Shown: positions 27,328-35,778 of the stretch, one piece after another
Numbering within the stretch: position 1 is the stretch's first letter
Layout: each line of letters starts with the position of its first letter
Assembly (NCBI GenBank): GCA_964348755.1
Contig: CAYGDW010000004.1
Location: 36,137-100,136, forward strand
Reading direction: 5' to 3'
Source: UBA7960 sp964348755
Lineage (GTDB): Bacteria > Bacteroidota > Bacteroidia > Bacteroidales > UBA7960
DNA: 64,000 bases
Notes under the pieces: model-generated
Database searches by the model: none
What the model saw: the letters and a program-made list of their open reading frames with translations, nothing else
What the model was told of the DNA's origin: nothing
Program-made: the position numbers and the translations under genes

Positions 27328-28227
27328 TTATTTAAAAAATTTCAGCTTTTTGCCAATCCTCGTAAATTGAGTAAGGAAAAGCCCTGAAAGCACCACTGCC
27401 ATTCCTATTAGTTTGCCCTGGTCAATGGCCTCTTTGAGCAAAAGGAATGATGTTATGGCGGTGATTACCGGTATAAGATTGGTAAAAATGGAGGTTCGTG
27501 CAATGCCAATTACCCTTACGCCTGTTGTGTAAAACATAAAGGCCAGTGTTGATGCAAAAATTGCCAGGGCAAGCAATGATCCTAATGCCTGGGCCGAGGG
27601 CCTGATAATAAGAAACTGACCGAAATCGAACATTACAAACAAGGGCATAAACAACAAGGCACCCACGAGGTTTTGCACCGAAATAATTGTAAAAGAAGTA
27701 TATTTTGCTGTGAGCTTTTTTAGAAATATAATATTAATGAGTGCCGATAGCACCGCAAAGAAAAGCAGGCCAAGGCCCAGAGGCGATGCGGTAAGTTTCA
27801 TGTCGGCATCGAGTACCATAATCAATACCCCGGCAAACGAAATTGCAAAACCGGCAATATTTATCATAGACAAACGCTCCTTGAATGCAATTAGCCCCAA
27901 CAGAGGCGTAAAAACGGGTATGGTAGCAATGATGACCGCCGCCACCGTTGCCGAAACATGCAATAGTCCGAAACTTTCGCCAAGAAAATAGCAAAATGGA
28001 GAAAGAAACGAAAGAATGAAAAATGAAGGATAATCCTGCCTGTCAATTTGCTGCCGGCTTTGTCTGAAAAGGATGTATATTAAGGCTGTTGAAATACTTA
28101 GCCGTAAAAACATGGTAGTAATTGGCGAGTAATACTCCAAAACCACTTTCATCCAAACGTATGAAATGCCCCAAAATGTAGCCGCCAGTATAATCTGAAG
28201 GTAAACAAGATGTTTATTGTTGCTCAA
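27328..28227 (-). CDS. EamA/DMT-family transporter
   Basis: 299 residues with ten predicted membrane helices in two EamA repeats (ILAATFWGISYVWMKVVLEYY at the start of repeat 1; LLFFAVLSALINIIFLKKLT at the start of repeat 2). Such proteins export amino acids or metabolites, and the substrate cannot be predicted. The start codon is TTG at 28227; the next in-frame ATG is inside the first helix, so TTG is preferred. It lies between the tRNA and the divergent START-like gene. Confidence 0.85.
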   Translation of the reverse strand: MSNNKHLVYLQIILAATFWGISYVWMKVVLEYYSPITTMFLRLSISTALIYILFRQSRQQIDRQDYPSFFILSFLSPFCYFLGESFGLLHVSATVAAVIIATIPVFTPLLGLIAFKERLSMINIAGFAISFAGVLIMVLDADMKLTASPLGLGLLFFAVLSALINIIFLKKLTAKYTSFTIISVQNLVGALLFMPLFVMFDFGQFLIIRPSAQALGSLLALAIFASTLAFMFYTTGVRVIGIARTSIFTNLIPVITAITSFLLLKEAIDQGKLIGMAVVLSGLFLTQFTRIGKKLKFFK

Positions 28228-28401
28228 CCGGTTTTTTTTTGAGCCGCAAAAATAGTGAAATTAACTGTGTTTTACCAAGTAAAACACCGGAATACTATCC
28301 GTACCATTTCGCATGAATTGTTTATAAAAACTTATTAATTGAAACATGCATTGCATTTATTTTTTGTATATTGCGGAGTATGGTTCCAACTCCTAGCAGC
28401 C

Positions 28402-28785
28402 ATGAGTGCTTTAGAAAAGTTTACCCTTGAATTTCATATCGAAACAACCCCCAAGCTATTATACACTCTTATAGGTACACCCGACGGATTAACCCGCTGG
28501 TTTGCTCGCACTACTTTTAGGGCACCCGATATATTTCTTTTTCATTGGGAAGGCAAAGAACAACCTGCCCGGCTTTTTCAGAGCAAGGAAAATGAATATG
28601 TAATTTTTCAATGGCTTGAAGATTATCATAAGGATTATTTTCTTGAAATGCGCATAGAGAGAGGGGTAAACACCAGTGGAGTTACCCTGTTTATCTCTGA
28701 TTATTCCGACGCGGTGGATGTTGATGTTTCAAAACGACTCTGGCAATTGCAGGTGGGCCACCTACAGAGGCTTTTTAATGCATAG
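28402..28785 (+). CDS. START-like/SRPBCC-domain protein
   Basis: 127 residues of the Bacteroidota START-like family (SRPBCC helix-grip fold): KFTLEFHIETTPKLLYTLIGTPDGLTRWFA, a hydrophobic cavity and a C-terminal long helix (KRLWQLQVGHLQRLF). The ATG at 28402 is chosen over the in-frame ATG at 28339, because the extra 21 residues include the likely promoter/leader region and match nothing. The ligand is unknown; lipid or hydrophobic ligand binding is the family rule. Confidence 0.82.
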   Translation: MSALEKFTLEFHIETTPKLLYTLIGTPDGLTRWFARTTFRAPDIFLFHWEGKEQPARLFQSKENEYVIFQWLEDYHKDYFLEMRIERGVNTSGVTLFISDYSDAVDVDVSKRLWQLQVGHLQRLFNA

Positions 28786-29193
28786 CCTGGCAGTTTAAAA
28801 TCAAACCCAAGGCTCAAAAGGCCGCAGCGTTTTTTTTCAAATGCCATAAAACTAGTGTTATTAAATGCCCGAACCATACTTACTATGGGCAGTTTCTGGA
28901 AAGTCTGAGTTTTTTTCAGCTCTTTAAAATTTTATGAGTCTTTTGTTAAGCTGACGCAAATTTTCCAAAATATAAAATCATTACCTTTGATAAATGCCTC
29001 CGGGTTTCTGCCTAGGTAAACCGCCGGAAAAAGATTTGCTTTCGTTTATTTTTTCAACAATTGCCGTTTATAGTTTGTTAATATTTTGGCTTAACCTGCT
29101 ATAAAGGAATAATTTTTGCAGTTCTTTTATTGTTTTTAATTTTTTGGGGTTTAAATTCGGGTATTGAACGTATTGTCAACAATTTCCTCAATT
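28786..29193. other. Non-coding leader region of the large protease/barrel gene
   Basis: About 400 bp without a gene. It contains a T8 run (about 28829) after a weak GC-rich hairpin that may end the START-like transcript, a TACCTTTG box at 28982-28989, and a CCGG-GTTT/AAAC-CG-CCGG hairpin (29000-29027). If the box is used, the next mRNA has a ~200-nt structured leader. Confidence 0.4.
28982..28989 (+). promoter_or_regulatory. -7 box TACCTTTG upstream of the 29194 gene
   Basis: Matches TAnnTTTG; no TTG at ideal distance upstream. Immediately followed by the hairpin at 29000-29027. Confidence 0.35.
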
Positions 29194-32100
29194 ATGCAAA
29201 AGAAAAATTTGGTTCTGATTGCTATTCACACATTTGTTTGTGCACTGGTTTTTTTACTCACAATTTCTGAAATCCAGGCACAGTATTTTGGTCGCAACAA
29301 GCCTGCCTACCGTCGGTTCGATTTTAGGGTTTTCCAGTCACCCCATTTCGAAATTTACCATTATTTAGAAAACGACTCGGTGGTTCACGCCCTGGCAAAT
29401 TCGTTCGAAAAGTGGTATCAAAGGCAAATGCCATTATTTAAGGATACGTTCGACACTCGCAGCCCTATTATAATTTATGCCAACCATCCCGATTTTCAGC
29501 AAACACGAGCCATTAGCGGCACCATTAGCATTGGAACGCAGGGAGTTACAGAAGCCCTGAAAAACAGGATTGTTATTCCGGTGCTTGAGACCAATGCCCA
29601 AACCGACCATGTGATTGGTCACGAGTTGGTTCACGTTTTTCACTTCAGGGCCCTGTTTATTGACGACAGTCTTTCGCTAAATTCGCTCAGAAACCTTCCA
29701 TTGTGGCTTGTTGAGGGGATGGCCGAATATTTTTCGATTGGAAGTGTTGATGCCAATACGGCCATGATCATGCGCGATGCCATTCATCAAGACGACTTCC
29801 CCACGCTGAATGATATGACACGTGATTTCAGTTACAACCCCTATAGGTTTGGGCACAGTTTTATGGCATTTTTTGGACGCACCTGGGGCGATTCATTAAT
29901 TGTGCCACTCTATCGCGAAACGGCCAAGTTTGGCTATGAACGTGCCCTCGAAAGGGTTATCGGGCTGAGCGAAGGTACTGTGTCAACCTTATGGAAGAGC
30001 TCCCTGGCCAACTATTACCAGGCGCTTAGGGCCGACAGCGCCCGGCACTTGCCAATTGGGCGCAGTCTTATTTCGGACAAAAATGCCGGTGAAATGAACA
30101 TTTCTCCCTCTCTGAGTCCCGATGGAAAATTTATTACTTTTTTTTCGGAGCGCGACCTTGTGAGCCTCGACCTTTTTCTGGCAAATGCGCAAACGGGTCG
30201 GATTATCAGAAAACTTTCAAGTTCTATGCGCAACCAGGATATTGATGGGTTTAACTTTTTTGAATCGGTTGGCACCTGGTCGCCTCAGGGCGATCGTTTT
30301 GTATATGTGGCCGTTAAACGTGGCCGCAACCAACTTATGATGGTCGATGTTAACCGGCCCCAGCGCACACACGAAATTGTAATTCCGGGTGTTCCTGCCA
30401 TTAACAATCCCAGCTGGTCGCCCGATGGTAAGTATATAGTATTTAATGGTATTGTAGATGGAGTTACCAACCTTTTTATATACGACCTCGAAACCCGAAA
30501 GGTTGCAAACCTTACCAACGACCGTTATTCATATATTCACCCAAGCTGGTCGGCCGATGGCCGCTACCTGACCTTTGCTACCGACAGGCCTCAGACAACC
30601 CAGAAAAATAAAGGGGTTAATTTCAGATTTAATTTGGGAATGATTGATATGCAAGACCCAACCCGGACCATAAAAGTATTCGATATTTTTCCGGAAGCCG
30701 ATAACGTTAACCCGATTTTTAATCCGGAGCAAACCGGCCTTTATTTTCTGTCGAACCGCGATGGGTACCGGAATTTGTATTTATTAAACCTTGAAGATGA
30801 AACGGTTTTTCAACTTACCGACTTTTATACCGGTATAAGCGGCATTACTCAGCTCTCGCCAGCCATAAGTGTGGCACGCCAAACCGGCGAAGTGGTTTAC
30901 AGTCATTTTCAGGATTCAAAGTTTACAATTTTCAAGGCCAGCCCCAACGATTTTCTGCGCAGGCAGGTCGATGCGTTGCATACTGACTTTACTGCAGCAA
31001 TCCTTCCTCCATTTGAGCGGGCAAACCTACCAGTAATCGATGCCAAGCTGAGCATCGAACCTCAGGCACCAGTGTTTCCGGTAGATTCCTTTTCCGAACG
31101 ACCCTTTGAGTCGCGGTTCAGCCTGGCATATATCGGGAGTTCCGGTGTAGGTATGGCAACCAACCGCTTTGGCACAGGAGTAGCTGGCGGTGTTTCAATG
31201 CTTTTTAGCGACATTACGGGCGATAACCAATTGTTTGCCGCACTTGCCGTAAATGGCGAAATATATGACTTTGGTGGACAGGTGGGTTATATGAACCAAA
31301 AGGGCAGGATTCGATTTGGAGGTATGGTATCGCACATACCCTATCCTTTTGCTTTTCTTAATTACAGGCTCGACACTTTGTCCACAAGCACCGGCCCCGT
31401 TACGGTCGAGAATCTCCAAATTATTCAATACCGCACTTTTGAAGACCAGATAACCGGCTTTGCCTTTTACCCGATTAGTACAACCAGGCGTATTGAGGCA
31501 ACTGCCAGTGTGGCATGGTATTATTTTAGAATTGATGCCTATAACAATTATTATTACCAGGGTTTTAAAGTAGGGCAGGACCGCGAGCGCCTCGATGCCC
31601 CGCCCGGATTTAACCTGCAAAGGGTAAGCCTTAGTTATGTTGGCGACAATTCTTTTTTTGGTATTGCTTCGCCCATTAGGGGGCAGCGTTACCGCTTCGG
31701 CGCCGAGCAGATATTTGGCTCTGTAAACATGACCAGCATTACCGCCGACTACAGGCGTTACTTTCACCTCAGGCCTTTTACCCTTGCTTTCAGGGGCACT
31801 CATTATGGGCGTTATGGTAGTCAGGCCGAAAACCAAAACCTGTTTTATCCGCTCTACCTCGGATATCCGGGCTTCGTAAGGGGTCTCGACTATAACTCCC
31901 TTTACAAATTGCAGGGTTCGAATTTGCTGGTTGACAACCAAATATTTGACTACCTGTTGGGAAGCAAAGTAATACTGGCTGGAGCCGAAATCCGTTTCCC
32001 ATTTACAGGGCCTGAGCGACTTGCCCTTATCAAAAGCGGCTTTTTTTTCACTGAATTAACCCTGTTTTTCGATGCCGGCGTGGCCTGGAGCAGAGGCCAA

Positions 32101-32286
32101 TCTCTTACCCTCAACCCGGATTTTGTCAGGTCGCCCGATAAAAGGTATCCATTCTTTTCAATTGGACCTTCGCTGCGCATTAATGTGTTTGGCGCCCTAA
32201 TACTCGAACCATTCTTTGCATTTCCATTTCAATCCGGTTTTCCAAGCCGTGGCGTATGGGGATTGAACTTTTTGCCGGGTTGGTAA
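29194..32286 (+). CDS. Outer-membrane protein: gluzincin-like protease + TolB-type beta-propeller + beta-barrel
   Basis: 1030 residues from ATG 29194 (an in-frame TTG at 29164 is less likely). Order: signal peptide (about 1-30, ending SEIQAQ); a metallopeptidase-like domain with HELVH (143-147) and a downstream WLVEGMAEY whose E174 is the expected third zinc ligand; a WD40/PD40 propeller (about 290-600, repeated SPDGKxI, SPQGDRF, SWSADGRYLTFATD blades); and a C-terminal barrel of about 390 residues with many aromatic-ended strands, like BamA/D15 surface-antigen barrels. It should sit in the outer membrane with the protease in the periplasm. Function unknown; the zinc ligands are intact, so catalysis is plausible. 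Confidence 0.85.
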   Translation: MQKKNLVLIAIHTFVCALVFLLTISEIQAQYFGRNKPAYRRFDFRVFQSPHFEIYHYLENDSVVHALANSFEKWYQRQMPLFKDTFDTRSPIIIYANHPDFQQTRAISGTISIGTQGVTEALKNRIVIPVLETNAQTDHVIGHELVHVFHFRALFIDDSLSLNSLRNLPLWLVEGMAEYFSIGSVDANTAMIMRDAIHQDDFPTLNDMTRDFSYNPYRFGHSFMAFFGRTWGDSLIVPLYRETAKFGYERALERVIGLSEGTVSTLWKSSLANYYQALRADSARHLPIGRSLISDKNAGEMNISPSLSPDGKFITFFSERDLVSLDLFLANAQTGRIIRKLSSSMRNQDIDGFNFFESVGTWSPQGDRFVYVAVKRGRNQLMMVDVNRPQRTHEIVIPGVPAINNPSWSPDGKYIVFNGIVDGVTNLFIYDLETRKVANLTNDRYSYIHPSWSADGRYLTFATDRPQTTQKNKGVNFRFNLGMIDMQDPTRTIKVFDIFPEADNVNPIFNPEQTGLYFLSNRDGYRNLYLLNLEDETVFQLTDFYTGISGITQLSPAISVARQTGEVVYSHFQDSKFTIFKASPNDFLRRQVDALHTDFTAAILPPFERANLPVIDAKLSIEPQAPVFPVDSFSERPFESRFSLAYIGSSGVGMATNRFGTGVAGGVSMLFSDITGDNQLFAALAVNGEIYDFGGQVGYMNQKGRIRFGGMVSHIPYPFAFLNYRLDTLSTSTGPVTVENLQIIQYRTFEDQITGFAFYPISTTRRIEATASVAWYYFRIDAYNNYYYQGFKVGQDRERLDAPPGFNLQRVSLSYVGDNSFFGIASPIRGQRYRFGAEQIFGSVNMTSITADYRRYFHLRPFTLAFRGTHYGRYGSQAENQNLFYPLYLGYPGFVRGLDYNSLYKLQGSNLLVDNQIFDYLLGSKVILAGAEIRFPFTGPERLALIKSGFFFTELTLFFDAGVAWSRGQSLTLNPDFVRSPDKRYPFFSIGPSLRINVFGALILEPFFAFPFQSGFPSRGVWGLNFLPGW

Positions 32287-32393
32287 AATTGCATTATTTA
32301 AAGTTTAAACTTAACCAACCTTTTTAGTATAAGGCAATAAATGAAATCCTGCAGTCCAATTCAATCCTTAAACTAAGAAGATAGGTTTAATAA

Positions 32394-32599
32394 CACTATT
32401 GTCCGAAACAGTAAAATAGGATAGGATTTTATGCATGAGATTGCTTAATACGTTTGGAATGACAGTTAGTTAGCTTTTTATTAAGGGTGGGAAGGTGGCA
32501 GCGAAGCCGCCACCTTCCCCTCTCTATTGCCAAAACCAATAAAAGCCCTGTCATTTAGAGCGGAGGGAGAAGTCTGGTAATTTTTATCGGCCAGTAGAG
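32394..32599 (-). mobile_element. MITE-like repeat, copy B (206 bp)
   Basis: Inverted relative to copies A, C and D. Ends are CACTATTGTCCGAAACA (32394) and ATCGGCCAGTAGAG (to 32599). Flanking 9-bp repeats are GTTTAATAA (32385-32393) and ATTTAATAA (32600-32608), 8/9 identical. The central palindrome at about 32489-32519 (GGGAAGGTGGC/GCCACCTTCCC with one mismatch) has loop GAA on the plus strand. Confidence 0.85.
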
Positions 32600-32616
32600 A
32601 TTTAATAATAAAAAAA

Positions 32617-32647
32617 GAGGCGACCTGGGCAGGGTCGCCTCTTTTTT
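32617..32647 (-). terminator. Bidirectional terminator after the MFS gene
   Basis: Perfect 9-bp stem GAGGCGACC/GGTCGCCTC (32617-32625 with 32633-32641), A6 on one side and T6 on the other. It sits 15 bp after the stop of the minus-strand MFS gene and just beyond repeat copy B. Confidence 0.85.
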
Positions 32648-32661
32648 GTAAAAAGGTTGTT

Positions 32662-34344
32662 TTATTTATGGTTTGAAGGCAGTTCCAGCCCGTAACCTTG
32701 CTCTTTATCTGCTTTTTTGAGCATAAAAGCCAGGAATATGGAAATAATGCCACAGACTACAAGCATTAGAATTGGCCAGGTATAATCGTAATATGGCACT
32801 TCACCTGCAGCCTGCATAGCTTTTAGCTGGTAAGCAATTTCACCGCCCGTAAGACCCTGAGCCGAAAGGTTTGCTCTTACATCGTCGATGGTTTTTACTA
32901 CAACCGGATTTACTTTGTAAAGCAAAGCACCAATGCCCCAGAAAAATGCGCCAAGTCCCCAGTTTTGTACAGTAAACATGGTGGCATAGGCTGTTCCGAG
33001 CCGGTTTTCGGGAACAATCTTGGCTACCGATGGCCACATGGCTGCCGGTACAAGTGAAAAAGCAACCCCCAGGCTTAGCAAACCAAAATATGCCAAAATC
33101 GGAGATTCAAAAATAGAGAGCGAAAGGTGAGCAAATATAAGAAGCAACGAACCAAGGATCATTAGCGATGCAGCTTTGCCTTTGCGGTCAACATAGCTGC
33201 CAAAAATAGGCGTGAAGATTATGGTGCCCAGCGGAATCAGAGAGGCTGTCTTTGGCCCGTTGACCAGCCAAATACCGAGCGTATCGCGAACCAGGTAAAC
33301 AGCAATGGCAAAAACACCTATAATGGTAAACAGAGCAAGCCTTTTGGCGCTCTTTTCCCTGAGGTATTTTGGAACAAGGGTTACCGAAAGTGCAAACAAG
33401 AATATTACCAGATAAACTGCGGTGCTGCCAAGAGCTTCACTGCCAAAAAGAATTACAGCTGCCCCTTCGGGAAGCACATAACTAAAGCCAAACTTATTTA
33501 CCAGCAGATCGGGTGCATATTGAATAAAGGGGAATACGGCCGAGTAAAAGGCCACGCAGAGCAATGCAATAAAAATAAACGATTTGTTGGTTACCAGCTT
33601 CACCAGGTCGGAGAATTTGAATTCATCATCGGCGGCCTGGGCCTTTTCTTTGGCATCCACTGCGTCCTGGTCAAGCCCTTGTTCCTTATAAAGTGCAGCC
33701 TTATTGGCTTTTACCTGCTTGTCAATTTTAATGTCGAAGAAAAGGTAAGTAACAAAGAATATGAGTGACAAGCCTATGAGCGAAGCGGCAAACACCGCTG
33801 CCGGCGATACCTGCACCCCTGCAATGTCGAGCGAAATAGCAATGGCAAGGGCCGAACCCAATCGACCAAAAGCCATATTGATAGCCATGGCAAGTGCCAA
33901 CTCATACCCCTTAAACCATTTTACAATGGTGCGGCTTACCACCACGCAAACCACTTCAAGGCCAGAGCCAAAAAGGATACGCCCCACAATAAGACCGGTA
34001 AGAACAGTAGATTTTTCCTCGCCAAAAAAGCCCGACGATGCCAAAGCTGTAATGAGGCCACCAACTGCGGCCAAACTGCCAAATGCCAGACCGGCCAGTC
34101 GAATGCCCCATTTATCAAGAATAATGCCTCCGATAATTATCATGCCAAACACGTTGGCTATGGTGGTTAGACCTATTATTCTTCCAAACTCCTCGCTGTT
34201 TATACCCAGGTCGGTCTCCATCAGGCTGCGAAGTGGCGAAAAGAAATCCTGAAAATAATACGTGGAGAACATTAAACTGCTCACCAGTACAAGCACCAGC
34301 CAGCGGAAAGCCGGAGTCTCATTGATTAGTTTTTGTCGTTGCAT
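32662..34344 (-). CDS. Major facilitator superfamily transporter
   Basis: 560 residues with about 12-14 membrane helices. The N-terminal half has LVLVLVSSLMFSTYYFQDFF and the loop 2-3-like GIILDKWGIRLAG motif. There is a long charged cytoplasmic loop after the first six helices (about 205-250, many K, D, E, A) and a periplasmic insertion near the C-terminus (about 485-520). It is longer than sugar/anion MFS carriers (usually 400-450). The substrate cannot be inferred. A single gene ended by the terminator at 32617. Confidence 0.85.
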   Translation of the reverse strand: MQRQKLINETPAFRWLVLVLVSSLMFSTYYFQDFFSPLRSLMETDLGINSEEFGRIIGLTTIANVFGMIIIGGIILDKWGIRLAGLAFGSLAAVGGLITALASSGFFGEEKSTVLTGLIVGRILFGSGLEVVCVVVSRTIVKWFKGYELALAMAINMAFGRLGSALAIAISLDIAGVQVSPAAVFAASLIGLSLIFFVTYLFFDIKIDKQVKANKAALYKEQGLDQDAVDAKEKAQAADDEFKFSDLVKLVTNKSFIFIALLCVAFYSAVFPFIQYAPDLLVNKFGFSYVLPEGAAVILFGSEALGSTAVYLVIFLFALSVTLVPKYLREKSAKRLALFTIIGVFAIAVYLVRDTLGIWLVNGPKTASLIPLGTIIFTPIFGSYVDRKGKAASLMILGSLLLIFAHLSLSIFESPILAYFGLLSLGVAFSLVPAAMWPSVAKIVPENRLGTAYATMFTVQNWGLGAFFWGIGALLYKVNPVVVKTIDDVRANLSAQGLTGGEIAYQLKAMQAAGEVPYYDYTWPILMLVVCGIISIFLAFMLKKADKEQGYGLELPSNHK

Positions 34345-34582
34345 TGTCTGTTTAAGTTATGTTTGTAATAATTTGGAATGCACAAAAATAGAAATTTTAA
34401 ATCACCATCCTTATTAATTTGGTAAGGGGTTGTTAATTTTTTATCAGCCAAATTTTTTTCGAATCCCTTCATCGCTATTGTTTTTGGGGCATTTGTTAGG
34501 CGAAAAATTTAATTGCTTTTAAAAACTTTTCAGTTTTACAAAACAAATTGAAGGTATGGCTGGCCGCACACATTTAATTTTA

Positions 34583-34590
34583 TAAATTTG
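34583..34590 (+). promoter_or_regulatory. -7 box TAAATTTG before the cysteine synthase-family gene
   Basis: TAnnTTTG match 33 bases before the ATG at 34624. It overlaps the in-frame TTG at 34588, arguing against that codon as the start. Confidence 0.4.
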
Positions 34591-34623
34591 CCGGCTCAGG
34601 GGCAATCTGTAAATTTATTTGAT

Positions 34624-35727
34624 ATGATACAGGATATTAAAAACAGGATAACTGGCTTGTCGAGCCTGATTGGCAACACTCCTATGCTGGCTGTTTTCTT
34701 TAGGTACAAAGGTTCTTCAAGGGTTATTTATGCAAAGATGGAAAGCCTTAATATGACAGGTAGCATAAAAGACCGAATGGCTTTTCATATTCTAAAAAAG
34801 GCACTTGAGAGGAATGAACTTATGCCCGGCCAGCGAATCATTGAGGCAACAAGTGGAAATACCGGCATTTCGTTTTCGGCCATAGGGCGCGCTCTTGGCC
34901 ACCCGGTTACCATTTATATGCCCGATTGGCTGAGTGCCGAACGGATAAATCTGATTAAGAGCCTGGGTTGCGAAATAATTTTGGTTAGCAAGGAAGAGGG
35001 TGGTTTTTTGGGAAGCATTGAAATGGCTGAACAAAGGGCTGGCAAGGAAGGCGGTTTTCTTCCCCGCCAGTTTTCTAATCAGGATAATATAGAAGCGCAT
35101 TACCTTACCACCGCTCCCGAGCTGTGGTGGCAGTTAAAGTACCGGAAACTAAGCCCCCACGCTTTCGTGGCAGGGGTTGGAACCGGCGGAACGGTTATGG
35201 GCGTTGGAAAATATCTTAAAGAGTTAGACCCATCAATTCTGGTGCACCCGGTTGAGCCTTCAAATTCGCCTACGCTTACCACCGGCTATAAAGTAGGGAA
35301 GCACCGGATTCAGGGTATTTCTGATGAGTTTATTCCGGCCATTGTAGATTTGACCAAGCTGGACAATGTGATAAGCGTTGATGATGGCGACTCAATAATT
35401 ATGGCTCAAAAGCTTGCAAATATTGGCATTCCGGTGGGCATTTCGTCAGGAGCCAATTTTTTGGCAGCTTTAAAGGTACAGGAAGAGATTGGCCCCGAAA
35501 AAGTTATTGTTACTGTTTTTTCTGACAGCAACAAAAAATACCTGAGTACCGACTACGCCAGGCAAGAACCCGTAAAAGAAGACTTTTTGTCAACAGGGGT
35601 TGAACCCGATTATTTTGCCTCCTTCAAAAGGGTTTGTTTTACGTGTTGCGATCCGGCCACATGCATTGAGGCCTCGTGGGAGGATGAAAGCGGGCCTAAA
35701 TTGCCCCCATGTACCCGTCGCGGATAG
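34624..35727 (+). CDS. PLP-dependent cysteine synthase-family enzyme with cysteine-rich C-terminal tail
   Basis: 367 residues of the CysK/CysM/CBS fold II family. PLP lysine in MTGSIKDRMAFH, substrate loop ATSGNTGISFSA, phosphate-binding GVGTGGTVMGVGKYL, and a serine-type cofactor end SSGANFLAA. It makes cysteine or a related beta-substituted product from O-acetylserine or similar. Unusual: about 30 residues beyond the normal fold contain five cysteines (C338, C341, C342, C347, C363), which could bind metal or take part in thiol chemistry. No cysE nearby. The start at ATG 34624 gives the usual N-terminus (IQDIKNRITGLSSLIGNTPM). Confidence 0.88.
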   Translation: MIQDIKNRITGLSSLIGNTPMLAVFFRYKGSSRVIYAKMESLNMTGSIKDRMAFHILKKALERNELMPGQRIIEATSGNTGISFSAIGRALGHPVTIYMPDWLSAERINLIKSLGCEIILVSKEEGGFLGSIEMAEQRAGKEGGFLPRQFSNQDNIEAHYLTTAPELWWQLKYRKLSPHAFVAGVGTGGTVMGVGKYLKELDPSILVHPVEPSNSPTLTTGYKVGKHRIQGISDEFIPAIVDLTKLDNVISVDDGDSIIMAQKLANIGIPVGISSGANFLAALKVQEEIGPEKVIVTVFSDSNKKYLSTDYARQEPVKEDFLSTGVEPDYFASFKRVCFTCCDPATCIEASWEDESGPKLPPCTRRG

Positions 35728-35778
35728 TCATTCAGACCAAAATAAATAGCCTAACCTCACAAAAAAATTAATCACCTT

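Noticed and set aside
31195..31941. 248-codon minus-strand open frame inside the barrel gene
   Set aside because: Lies entirely within barrel-coding sequence on the other strand; no start context or family.
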